Positions 28,192 through 36,350 of a stretch of 64,000 nt of DNA are shown here, in pieces. The notes below the pieces were generated by a model that saw only the letters and a program-made list of their open reading frames with translations, did no database searches and was not told the origin of the DNA. This DNA comes from Persicitalea sp964500445 (lineage in GTDB: Bacteria; Bacteroidota; Bacteroidia; Cytophagales; Spirosomataceae): NCBI GenBank assembly GCA_964500445.1, contig CAZCOG010000011.1, forward strand, positions 62,001 through 126,000, in the 5' to 3' direction. A program made the position numbers and the translations under genes. How positions within the stretch are numbered: the stretch's first letter is position 1; each line of letters opens with the position of its first letter.

Positions 28192-29661
28192 CTACGCCTT
28201 TTCCTGCCTGGCCCGCTCATCAAATATTTTCGCCCATTCTTCATAGTCTTCGTACAGTTTCTCGTATGCTTTGTGGCTGGCGGCGTTAGGTTTAAAAATA
28301 TGTCCGATCGGGGTAAACTGCTTGGCATCTGCATAGTTATCAATCAGGTTCAGCGCTTTTAGCCCCATCAACGCAGCACCCACTGCACCCGTTTCGACCG
28401 TATCGTTAAGATTAACTGTGATCCCGAACACATCGGCCAGCATCTGTACCCAGGTTTTGCTTTTTGCAAAGCCGCCGTTGGCATAAATAGCCTTAATGTT
28501 TTGGTTTTCCAGCAGGACTTTTCCGATGCTATACAGGTTAAGGAGCGTTCCTTCCATTACGGCTCTCACAAAGTGCATGGGCGTATGGTAGATATTCAGC
28601 CCAACGAACCCGCCACGCACGGCTGAATTCCACAGCGGGGCACGTTCGCCCAGTAGATAGGGAAGACAAAGCAGGCCATCCGAACCGAGGGGAATGTCGG
28701 CCGCTTTTTTGAATAGCGCGTCATAAGAAACCTCGTCGAAAAAGTGGTCTTTCAGCCATTCGAACACTACTGCGCCATTGTTGGAAGCCCCGCCGATCAC
28801 ATAAGTTTCCTTATCCAGTATGTAACAAAATGTACGCATCTGTTCGTCGGCAAACAGTTCTGGCGAGGAAATACGCACCGCACCGCTGGTGCCGATGGTA
28901 ACGGCCATTGTCTCGGGCACAATAGCCCCGCTACCCAGGTTGGCCAGACAGCCATCGCTGGCACCCATTGTCAGCGGTGTGCCTTCGGGTAGTCCCAGGA
29001 CGTTATCACTGGGTAGATTTATTTGGTGGTAAGGCGACACGGGTTCCGAAAAACGGTCAGCAGTGAGGCCCAGGTACTTTAAGGTGTACTCATCCCAGGC
29101 AAACTTCTCAATATTAAAAAGCCCCGTGGCCGAAGCGATGGAATAATCAATCAGGTACTTTCCGGTGAGCTTAAAAAACACGTACTCTTTAATTCCGACG
29201 AAGCGGGCGGCTTTTTTAAACAATTTCGGTTCGTTTTCGCGCAGCCAGAGTAGTTTGCACAGCGGCGACATCGCGTGGATCGGGGTACCATTGGTTTTGT
29301 ACATTTTACGCCCCTCCCGGGTTTCGCGTAAAATATCGGCGAGTTCAGCGCTGCGGTTGTCGGCCCAGATGATCGAGTGCGTCAGCGGCTTGCCGTCAGC
29401 ATCCAGCGCAATCACGCTGTGCATGGCCGCGCTAAACGACAAGCCAAGTACTTCTCCTTCGGCGCGGCATTTCTTGACTACTGACTGAATGCAGTACTCC
29501 ACCGCCCGCATGATAGTCTCGGGATCCTGCTCGCTCCACCCCGGTTGGGGATGAATCATAGGGTATTCCTCGCTATAGTCGGCCAGAATTTCGCCTTTTA
29601 GGTTGAAAGCCACCGCCTTAATGTTCGTTGTGCCGAGGTCAGCACCAATGATATATGCCAT
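28192..29661 (-). CDS. gntK: Gluconokinase (FGGY family carbohydrate kinase)
   Basis: Start set at ATG 29661 (MAYIIGADLGTTNIKAVAF); the frame continues 16 codons upstream into a repetitive leader. The 489-residue enzyme has the FGGY two-domain fold: phosphate-1 motif GADLGTTNIK (about 6-15), the mid-protein GASDGCLANLGSGA and the adenosine motif IYANGGFAKSKTWVQMLADV near the C-terminus. The early PGWSEQDPETI segment is typical of gluconate and xylulose kinases. The gene is divergent from a 6-phosphogluconate dehydrogenase, which supports gluconate as the substrate. Confidence 0.88.
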   Translation of the reverse strand: MAYIIGADLGTTNIKAVAFNLKGEILADYSEEYPMIHPQPGWSEQDPETIMRAVEYCIQSVVKKCRAEGEVLGLSFSAAMHSVIALDADGKPLTHSIIWADNRSAELADILRETREGRKMYKTNGTPIHAMSPLCKLLWLRENEPKLFKKAARFVGIKEYVFFKLTGKYLIDYSIASATGLFNIEKFAWDEYTLKYLGLTADRFSEPVSPYHQINLPSDNVLGLPEGTPLTMGASDGCLANLGSGAIVPETMAVTIGTSGAVRISSPELFADEQMRTFCYILDKETYVIGGASNNGAVVFEWLKDHFFDEVSYDALFKKAADIPLGSDGLLCLPYLLGERAPLWNSAVRGGFVGLNIYHTPMHFVRAVMEGTLLNLYSIGKVLLENQNIKAIYANGGFAKSKTWVQMLADVFGITVNLNDTVETGAVGAALMGLKALNLIDNYADAKQFTPIGHIFKPNAASHKAYEKLYEDYEEWAKIFDERARQEKA

Positions 29662-29663
29662 TT

Positions 29664-29691
29664 TGAATGATAAATAATGAATGATAAATGA
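29664..29691 (-). repeat. Repetitive leader of gluconokinase, mirrored at 29821-29855
   Basis: On the minus strand the leader reads TCATTTATCATTCATTATTT... The leader of the divergent gnd-like gene has a similar TCATTCATCACTCATCATTC series on the plus strand. The two form an imperfect inverted pair about 130 bp apart. G-poor low-complexity leaders are common before genes lacking Shine-Dalgarno sites. Confidence 0.5.
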
Positions 29692-29820
29692 GGAACGGCT
29701 TGCGCCCAACGGTCTTCATTAGCGGAACTATTCTTGTAAGGATAAGAAAACTTCCCTACATTCCCGAAAAATACGGTGCCGTTACAATCGGAGCGGTAAC
29801 AATCAAACAGTGATGGATAC

Positions 29821-29855
29821 CAATCATTCATCACTCATCATTCATCACTCATTAC
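29821..29855 (+). repeat. Repetitive leader of the short gnd gene
   Basis: CATTCATCACTCATCATTC-type repeats (period about 7) run up to 9 bp before the gnd ATG. They are the mirror partner of the gluconokinase leader. They lack G, which keeps the mRNA start unstructured. Confidence 0.5.
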
Positions 29856-29863
29856 TAAAAAAT

Positions 29864-30763
29864 ATGCAAATTGGAATGATAGGCCTCGGTAAAATGGGGT
29901 TCAACCTTGCCCAAAACCTCAAAGATCACGGCCACGAGGTCATTGGCCACGACGTCAATAAGACGGTAGTGGATGAATTCGTCAAGATGGAGGGGATTTT
30001 TGGTGCTTACTCGCTGGAAGAACTCACGGAGCGGTTGACCGGACGACGTGTGATCTGGATGATGGTTCCGGCTGGAACCATCACGCAAAGCGTCCTGGAT
30101 CAGCTCGTTCCTTTGCTGAAAACGGACGATATCGTCATCGATGGCGGTAATTCCAAGTACATTGACTCCCTTCTCCGCTACCAAAATCTGAAAGAGAAAG
30201 GGATTGGTTTTCTGGATTGCGGCACCAGTGGCGGCATGGAAGGTGCCCGGCACGGGGCCTGTACGATGATCGGCGGCGAAGACGAAGTGTTTGCCCACTG
30301 CGAGCAGATTTTCAAGGACATTTCGGTGGATAAAGGGTACTTGCACACGGGCGCGCCCGGCAGCGGTCATTTTGTCAAAATGGTACATAATGGCATCGAG
30401 TACGGCATGATGCAATCGATCGCCGAGGGCTTTGAAGTACTTAATAAGTCTACTTTCGACTTGGACTACGAACAGGTTGCCCGCGTATGGGACCATGGCT
30501 CAGTGATCCGTAGCTGGTTGATGGAACTAACTCAACGTGCCTTTTCCAAAGATGCTAATCTGGACGAAATCAGGGGCAAAATGTTCTCATCCGGCGAAGG
30601 CAAATGGACATTGGAAACCGCCCTCGACCTGGGGGTACCTACGCCCGTAATCGCCCTGTCGCTGATGATGCGCTACCGCTCTATGGAAGATGACACTTTC
30701 TCGGGTAAGGTAGTTGCCGCCCTACGCAATGAGTTTGGTGGCCACGCAGTAGTAAAAAGCTGA
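29864..30763 (+). CDS. gnd: 6-phosphogluconate dehydrogenase, decarboxylating, short form
   Basis: ATG 29864 starts the Rossmann motif MQIGMIGLGKMG; the 18 upstream codons are the repetitive leader. The 299 residues fit the short NAD-type (YqeC/GndA) form rather than the 470-residue enzyme. Further motifs are DGGNSKYIDS, DCGTSGGMEGARHGACTMIGG and the catalytic Lys in GSGHFVKMVHNGIEYGMMQ. It turns 6-phosphogluconate into ribulose 5-phosphate and CO2. Divergent from gluconokinase; the two enzymes would act in sequence. Confidence 0.94.
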   Translation: MQIGMIGLGKMGFNLAQNLKDHGHEVIGHDVNKTVVDEFVKMEGIFGAYSLEELTERLTGRRVIWMMVPAGTITQSVLDQLVPLLKTDDIVIDGGNSKYIDSLLRYQNLKEKGIGFLDCGTSGGMEGARHGACTMIGGEDEVFAHCEQIFKDISVDKGYLHTGAPGSGHFVKMVHNGIEYGMMQSIAEGFEVLNKSTFDLDYEQVARVWDHGSVIRSWLMELTQRAFSKDANLDEIRGKMFSSGEGKWTLETALDLGVPTPVIALSLMMRYRSMEDDTFSGKVVAALRNEFGGHAVVKS

Positions 30764-30875
30764 CAACTATTTCCGGCAAATCGGAGAAATTAGTAATTTC
30801 GCCCCTGTAACTAAGGTTTGGGAACAGCTAATCCCACGAAAAGTAAATTTAATAGCTACTAACTTAACGCCTGAA

Positions 30876-31106
30876 ATGGAAGAAACGCCAATTACCCACA
30901 CGACGACTCATATCGAGCACGTTTCGCATACCCACTCCGAATCCAACGAACTTTCGACGGGTTTCTTCGTCGCTTCTTTCCTTATTTTAATACTTATTTT
31001 GGGGATTTTTGGCGATATGCTGGTCTTTATACTCGGTCTTTTAGGCGCAACAGCCATCTACGCCGGTTACTTTACCGAGAAAGCTGCCAACGAGGAACAT
31101 CACTAA
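30876..31106 (+). CDS. Small membrane protein, unknown function
   Basis: A 76-residue protein with a hydrophilic, Thr/His-rich N-terminus (TTTHIEHVSHTHSES) and two hydrophobic segments (about 29-44 and 46-65) ending in NEEHH. The His residues might bind metal, but nothing proves it. It starts 112 bp after gnd, and a strong terminator follows the stop, so it may be the last gene of the gnd transcript or stand alone. Confidence 0.7.
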   Translation: MEETPITHTTTHIEHVSHTHSESNELSTGFFVASFLILILILGIFGDMLVFILGLLGATAIYAGYFTEKAANEEHH

Positions 31107-31124
31107 TTCGCGTTACAATTTTGT

Positions 31125-31178
31125 AACCCCCTGGTTGGGAAGATCGTCCGATCTTCCCAACCAGGGGGTTATTTTTTT
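31125..31178 (+). terminator. Strong rho-independent terminator
   Basis: A 22-bp perfect stem (left arm 31125-31146, right arm 31149-31170, starting AACCCCCTGGTTGGG) is followed by A and seven T. It lies 18 bp after the stop of the small membrane protein gene. Confidence 0.92.
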
Positions 31179-31183
31179 CCGAA

Positions 31184-31232
31184 ACGCCCATTATTCAAGG
31201 GAGTTAAAAAAATTACCTTGAATAATGGGCGT
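31184..31232 (-). terminator. Inverted repeat after the SGNH hydrolase gene
   Basis: A 17-bp perfect inverted repeat (ACGCCCATTATTCAAGG and complement) has a 15-nt AT-rich loop and starts 3 bp past the minus-strand stop codon. The T-rich stretch TAATTTTTTTAACTC is in the loop on the minus strand, so its mode of termination is unclear. Confidence 0.65.
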
Positions 31233-31235
31233 AAA

Positions 31236-31913
31236 CTATTTTTTCAAAAGCCCTGCCATCATTTCCTCCGCCACAAACTTATCTCCCGCCTCGGTGAGGT
31301 GGACACGGTCGCGGGTCAGGATGCCTTTTTCTGCATTTTCTTTGTTATTTTTTTCAAGGTAATTCTGAAAATCCTTTCGCAAATCGACCAGTGTGAGGTT
31401 GTGCTTGCTGGCCAGATCACGTATAGCATTGGCGTAGCGGTTCAGGTCGCCATCTTGTTCATTGGAGTAGTCGTTGCGCTCACCAATAACCGAGGGCGTG
31501 CAGAGTATAGGTCGGATGTTATTGTCCTGCAATTTTTTGATGATGGCTTCATAGAATTTTATGAACTTATCGTAATCAGTACCTGTACCATGGGTCGCTT
31601 TGTGCCATACATCATTGATACCCACATAGATAAAAACGATGTCAGGCTTTTTAGCCAGCACATCGTCATCCATCCGTAAGTACAGGTCATAGACTTTGTT
31701 GCCACCAATGCCTGCTCCCATTAGTTCGTATTGATCCCCCAAACCTTTATCTTTCAACATCGTGCGGAGCTGTGTTATATAGCCTGTTTCGCTTACTCCA
31801 GCTTGCGTTATAGAATCGCCGAAGAACACTACGCGCAGGGGTTCATCGGCCCGCATAGCCAGGAGAGGGAATAACAAAATGAGAAAAAGAAGGCAGGAAT
31901 TTAGTGATTTCAT
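31236..31913 (-). CDS. SGNH/GDSL hydrolase (lipase/acylhydrolase), secreted
   Basis: ATG 31913 is preferred because it starts a signal peptide (MKSLNSCLLFLILLFPLLAMRA); the open frame runs 37 codons further up. The 225-residue enzyme has block I FFGDSITQAG with the nucleophile Ser, the block II/III-like GIGGNKVYDL and VGINDVWH, and the catalytic Asp/His pair in TRDRVHLTEAG. Members are esterases or carbohydrate deacetylases acting outside the cytosol. Divergent from the PAS kinase gene. Confidence 0.9.
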   Translation of the reverse strand: MKSLNSCLLFLILLFPLLAMRADEPLRVVFFGDSITQAGVSETGYITQLRTMLKDKGLGDQYELMGAGIGGNKVYDLYLRMDDDVLAKKPDIVFIYVGINDVWHKATHGTGTDYDKFIKFYEAIIKKLQDNNIRPILCTPSVIGERNDYSNEQDGDLNRYANAIRDLASKHNLTLVDLRKDFQNYLEKNNKENAEKGILTRDRVHLTEAGDKFVAEEMMAGLLKK

Positions 31914-32025
31914 ATAAATACCAATGTTTAGGTGAAATTTGTAGAAAAAAAGGAATTGGTAAAACGAATGTACTAATTTTAACCCATCGTCGCAATCCTT
32001 TATTATCCCTACTATTTGGACCACC

Positions 32026-33897
32026 TTGGCCCGTACTGAATTGGAGATTATTTACGAAGAAACTGTGGAAGGCATGTCGGACGCTTTTATTTCCGTCGAT
32101 TTTGCCTGGATTATCCTGCACTTGAATAGCAAAACCGCCGAATGGAGTATACTGCCCAGGGACGAAATTAAAGCCCGCACCTTATGGGACGCGTTCCCTA
32201 TGCTGATGGACTCGCCCATCCACGATTTTTGCCAGCGCTGTATGAGTACCCGCCAACCCGGCACTTTGGAATACTATTCAGAGGAAGCAGATCGCTGGTA
32301 TTTCGTACGGGTGAAACCCATGTCAAGGGGCATGAATATTTTTGTTTCCGATATTACTGACCACAAGAAAATTGAAGAAGGTCAGGCCCAGTTTCTAACC
32401 ATAGTAAACGCGATCCCGCAGTTGTGCTGGAAGGCTGACCGTGAGGGATATATCCACTGGTACAACGACCGGTGGTACGACTACACAGGCACTACGCTCG
32501 ACGAAATGGCGGGCTGGGGCTGGCAAAAAGTACACCACCCTGAACACGTAGAACGAGTGGTTGCTTATGTTAATGAAGCCTGGCAACAGGACAATCCCTG
32601 GGAGTTGACATTCCCGCTTCGCGGAAAAGATGGAAGCTATCGTTGGTTTCTGACCAAGGTATTCCCGGTAAAGGACAGCATGGGAAAAGTTCAGCAATGG
32701 ATCGGCACAAACACGGACATTCAAGAGCAGGTCAAGGCCGAAGAAGTACTGAAGCAGAGCGAGGCGCAGCTAAGGCAAATGTCCGATTTTATGCCTCAGC
32801 TCGTGTGGACGACCGATGCGACTGGTTATCACGATTTTTTTAATAAGCGCTGGTACGAGTTTACCGGGCTTACTTACCAGGAAACCAAAGACACTGGCTG
32901 GGCCAGAGTACTGCATCCAGGCGATGTCGACCGAACCTTACAGATATGGAACAATTCCCTTAAAACAGGGAAACAATACGAAACTGAATACCGGATGAAA
33001 CGAGCCGATGGGGAATATCGGTGGCTACTGGCCAGAGCTACCCCGCTTACCGACGAATTCGGTGAGACTAAGCGGTGGTTTGGCACCTGCACCGATATTC
33101 ACGACCAAAAACTCGCCAATGACACGCTGGAGCAGAAAGTGGCCGAGCGGACCTACGAACTGGAGATAGCCAATGAGAACCTGAGAAGCGTGAATGCCGA
33201 ACTGCAACAGTTTAACTACGTCGCTTCGCACGACTTACAAGAGCCATTACGTAAAATAAAGATATTTTCGGAGCGCATTAAGATGCTGGACTTCGATAAA
33301 CTAAGTCCCATTGCCCAGGGATCGCTCGATCGGATCATGGGCTCCGTAGACCGGATGGCCAATTTGCTGAAGGATCTTCTGGATTTCAGCAGTGCCAGCC
33401 GCGAAGATCTTTTCACTACGGTAAATTTAAATGAAATAGTGACTGATATTCAGGGGGATCTTGAATTACTCATCGTGCAGAAGTCTGCTACTTTAATCGT
33501 GGAAGACTTACCAACGATTAACGCGATTCCATTGCAAATGCACCAGTTATTATACAATCTTATCAATAATGCCGTAAAGTTTGCTTTGCCTGAGCATGCC
33601 CCCGTGGTACGTATATCAGGCAAGGTACTGTCTAAAAATGAAGTATTAGAATTGGGGTTATCGGCTGAAAAAAAATACTGCCAAATAACCGTCCAAGATA
33701 ATGGGATCGGGTTTGAACCACAGTACGCCGAAAAAATCTTTGAGCTTTTCAAGCGACTCCATGGTCAGCAGTCTTTCCCGGGAACAGGAATTGGGCTGGC
33801 ATTGTGCAGGAAAGTTGTAGAAAATCATTTAGGTAGAATCTGGGCCGAGTCAGAATACGGAAAAGGGGCCGCTTTTCACGTCATTTTACCAGTTTAA
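32026..33897 (+). CDS. Triple-PAS sensor histidine kinase
   Basis: A 623-residue cytosolic kinase. TTG at 32026 is the only sensible start: no in-frame ATG lies between the stop at 31960 and it, and the first internal Met would cut the first PAS domain. PAS1 spans about 1-115, PAS2 about 120-240 (YIHWYNDRWYDYTG) and PAS3 about 245-365 (YHDFFNKRWYEFTG). PAS2 and PAS3 are close copies with PAC segments. HisKA has VASHDLQEPLRKIKIF (His about 401). HATPase motifs are NGIGF and GTGIGLALCRK (about 555-605). No transmembrane segment or adjacent response regulator is seen. The HisKA closely resembles that of the CheB/CheR fusion. Confidence 0.92.
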   Translation: MARTELEIIYEETVEGMSDAFISVDFAWIILHLNSKTAEWSILPRDEIKARTLWDAFPMLMDSPIHDFCQRCMSTRQPGTLEYYSEEADRWYFVRVKPMSRGMNIFVSDITDHKKIEEGQAQFLTIVNAIPQLCWKADREGYIHWYNDRWYDYTGTTLDEMAGWGWQKVHHPEHVERVVAYVNEAWQQDNPWELTFPLRGKDGSYRWFLTKVFPVKDSMGKVQQWIGTNTDIQEQVKAEEVLKQSEAQLRQMSDFMPQLVWTTDATGYHDFFNKRWYEFTGLTYQETKDTGWARVLHPGDVDRTLQIWNNSLKTGKQYETEYRMKRADGEYRWLLARATPLTDEFGETKRWFGTCTDIHDQKLANDTLEQKVAERTYELEIANENLRSVNAELQQFNYVASHDLQEPLRKIKIFSERIKMLDFDKLSPIAQGSLDRIMGSVDRMANLLKDLLDFSSASREDLFTTVNLNEIVTDIQGDLELLIVQKSATLIVEDLPTINAIPLQMHQLLYNLINNAVKFALPEHAPVVRISGKVLSKNEVLELGLSAEKKYCQITVQDNGIGFEPQYAEKIFELFKRLHGQQSFPGTGIGLALCRKVVENHLGRIWAESEYGKGAAFHVILPV

Positions 33898-33927
33898 TGT
33901 GGCCAGGTACTTAGGCTAGCGACTTGC

Positions 33928-34818
33928 TCAGCGTACCTTTTCAACCACAGGTTTATCGGCTGAATATCGCAATATAAATGGATCTCCTGCTACCAGATTG
34001 GTAGCCTCAGCTGCCGGTAACCGAAATTTGTGAATTCGCTGGTCAATGAGGGCCTGTACGGTTGCCAGGTCCTTTTCGATAGTACAGGAAAGTATCTCGC
34101 CACAAAGTACAGGGCCAAGGAAGGGTTCATACGCTCCGGTAAAAACCTGTTCCGGCGTTCCCATATTCTTGATTTTTCCTTTTTCTATTTCCACAACCTG
34201 ATCGGCTAACCGGAATATTTCGCCTAAATCGTGCGTAACCAGCAGAATCGTAAGCTGATAGCGTCGATGAATTTCCAGCAAAAAATCCTGCAAACGCAAC
34301 CGCATAGCGCGATCAAGGGCAGAGAGAGGCTCATCCAGTAAAAGTAGTTGCGGATTTGGTAGCAATGCCCTGGCCAGAGCTACCCGTTGTTGCTGACCAC
34401 CTGAAAGCTGATGAGGGCGGCGATCGGCAAGTTGGGTAAGTTCGACTTCGCGCAGCAGCTCATCCACACGGCCCTGGTCTTCTCCTTTTTTTAGAGAGAA
34501 GGCTACGTTCTGGCGTACGCTGAGGTGCGGAAACAAGGCATAATCCTGGAAAACCAGCCCAACCCGGCGCTGTTGCGGGCTTTGAAAAACATGCCGCTCA
34601 GAATCAAGCCAGATTTCCTGCCCAAACGCAATTTTTCCCGATTGCGGCTTCACCAAACCGGCAATCAAACGTAGAAGAGTAGTTTTCCCCACCCCCGAAG
34701 GCCCGGTCAGGGCGGTGATCGAACCGCTCTCCAATCGCAGTGACACATCCATAGTCACGGGTCCTTCGGCGGTGCGCAGGTCGTGGCGTAGTTGGAGGTC
34801 AAGTGGGGTTTCGGACAC
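33928..34818 (-). CDS. modC: Molybdate ABC transporter ATP-binding protein ModC
   Basis: GTG 34818 is preferred (VSETPLDLQLRHDLRT); an ATG at 34863 is also open. The 296-residue ATPase has Walker A GPSGVGKTT, Q-loop FQDYALFPHLS, signature LSGGQQQRV, Walker B LLLLDEP and H-loop LLVTHD. A C-terminal TOBE-like molybdate-binding domain begins near 235 (GEILSCTIEKDLATVQALI). It overlaps modB by about 20 bp, so translation is coupled. It energises molybdate (or tungstate) import. Confidence 0.94.
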   Translation of the reverse strand: MSETPLDLQLRHDLRTAEGPVTMDVSLRLESGSITALTGPSGVGKTTLLRLIAGLVKPQSGKIAFGQEIWLDSERHVFQSPQQRRVGLVFQDYALFPHLSVRQNVAFSLKKGEDQGRVDELLREVELTQLADRRPHQLSGGQQQRVALARALLPNPQLLLLDEPLSALDRAMRLRLQDFLLEIHRRYQLTILLVTHDLGEIFRLADQVVEIEKGKIKNMGTPEQVFTGAYEPFLGPVLCGEILSCTIEKDLATVQALIDQRIHKFRLPAAEATNLVAGDPFILRYSADKPVVEKVR

Positions 34819-35473
34819 GGAAAAGGCGATTATTGACTGAATAAACCAGCAGCAGAATGGCAAAGGTAATCACAAAAAGCACGAGGGCATACTGGTTGGC
34901 AGCGGGGTAGTTAAGCGCTTCTACCTCGTTGTAAATCGCCAGGGAGGCTACCCTTGTCACACCGGGGATGTTCCCGCCGATCATCAGCACTACACCAAAC
35001 TCGCCGACGGTATGGGCAAAGGTCAATACAATGGCCGTGAGAATCGCCGATTTGGCATTGGGCAGAAGTACTTTAAAAAAAGTCGACAAAGCGGTTTTTC
35101 CCAGGGTATAGGAAGCTTCACGTAATGAAACCGGCAGCGCCTGCAACCCTGCCTGCAACGGATAGACCATAAAGGGCAGGCTATAGATGACAGATGCCAC
35201 CACCAGGCCAGGAAATGAAAAAACCAGCCGGAGCCCCAGGATCGCTTCGATCCAGGCTCCGAAAAAGTAGCCGGGGCTAAATGCCAACAGCAGATAGAAG
35301 CCCAGCACCGAGGGAGGCAATACCAAGGGCATACCGATAATCGCTTCCACCAGGACTTTCCCCCGAAATCGACTGTATGCCAGCCAATAAGCCAGCGGCA
35401 AAGCCAGCCCAAACAAAATCAGGGTAGCAATGGAGGCCAGTTTGAATGTGAGTATTAAAGGTTCAAGATTCAA
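34799..35473 (-). CDS. modB: Molybdate ABC transporter permease ModB
   Basis: A 224-residue inner-membrane protein with five to six helices. The family signatures are MPLVLPPSVLGFYLLL and the EAA-like coupling loop REASYTLGKTALSTFFKVLLP, then AHTVGEFGVVLMIGGNIPGVT. It lies between modA (40 bp gap) and modC (overlap) in a modABC operon on the minus strand. An AAGTACTT octamer is inside it (35066-35073). Confidence 0.95.
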   Translation of the reverse strand: MNLEPLILTFKLASIATLILFGLALPLAYWLAYSRFRGKVLVEAIIGMPLVLPPSVLGFYLLLAFSPGYFFGAWIEAILGLRLVFSFPGLVVASVIYSLPFMVYPLQAGLQALPVSLREASYTLGKTALSTFFKVLLPNAKSAILTAIVLTFAHTVGEFGVVLMIGGNIPGVTRVASLAIYNEVEALNYPAANQYALVLFVITFAILLLVYSVNNRLFRVRNPT

Positions 35474-35513
35474 TGGGAAAGATCAATAAACTTTTGTGCT
35501 GTCACGGGCAAAA

Positions 35514-36299
35514 TCACTTAACTGAATAGCCATATTTACGAAAAATATTCTTTGCTTTCGTGGAATACAGGAAATCGTAAAATTCCTGACTCTTCTGCTT
35601 TTTGGGAGAGGAGTCGCTGTGTTTTAATAGCAGGGCGGCTTGATTTATGGCAGAGTAGTCGGTGGAGTCTAATTTAGTATATCGGCCTTGTCCTTTCATC
35701 TCGGGCGACAATACTACCGACAAAGCCGTGAAGCCTACATCTGCTGCACCTGTGGCGATGTACTGGGTAGTTTGAGCGATACTTTCGCCGTACACCAGCT
35801 TACTTTTTACCTGATCGTACATTTTCGCTTTTTGCAGAACCTGAATAGCTGCCGAACCATAGGGCGCGGTTTCCGGATTTGCAATGGCGATTTTTTTAAT
35901 TTCAGGATTTGTAAGAATTTGGATTTCAGGCGTAAGAGTGGAATCTTTTGACCAAAGTACCAGTGTGCCGCGGGCATATATTTTGGGGGGTACTTCTCCT
36001 CCCCCATTGTCATATATTTCCTGCGGATAGCGCGTATCGGCCGACACAAAAATATCGAATGGTGCTCCTTCGCGAATTTGCGCGGTCAGTTTTCCCGACG
36101 AACTCACGACAATTTCCAGACGGGTATCTGTCTCTTCTTCAAATTCCATTTGCAGCTCTTGCATCACAAACTGCACATTGGCCGCGGTAGCAACGACTAC
36201 TTTGTCGTTTGGCCGGGAACAGGCATTCATAAGAAGTACCCCAACTGCAATCAGCGTAGCTATATAGTAAATTTTGCGCACAGAACTTCCAGGTTTCAT
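35514..36299 (-). CDS. modA: Molybdate-binding periplasmic lipoprotein ModA
   Basis: A 261-residue substrate-binding protein. The lipoprotein signal ends at Cys27 (LLMNACSRPND). The family marks are VATAANVQFVMQELQMEF, SSSGKLTAQIREGAPFDIFVSADTRYPQ and the C-terminal TKAKNIFRKYGY. The SSGKL and APFD residues contribute to oxyanion binding in ModA. First gene of modABC; no molybdenum-cofactor riboswitch is recognisable in the short leader. Confidence 0.94.
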   Translation of the reverse strand: MKPGSSVRKIYYIATLIAVGVLLMNACSRPNDKVVVATAANVQFVMQELQMEFEEETDTRLEIVVSSSGKLTAQIREGAPFDIFVSADTRYPQEIYDNGGGEVPPKIYARGTLVLWSKDSTLTPEIQILTNPEIKKIAIANPETAPYGSAAIQVLQKAKMYDQVKSKLVYGESIAQTTQYIATGAADVGFTALSVVLSPEMKGQGRYTKLDSTDYSAINQAALLLKHSDSSPKKQKSQEFYDFLYSTKAKNIFRKYGYSVK

Positions 36300-36350
36300 T
36301 CGACACGGGAATGAAGTAAAGGTAGGCCTAGAATACGAAAAATGATTGGG

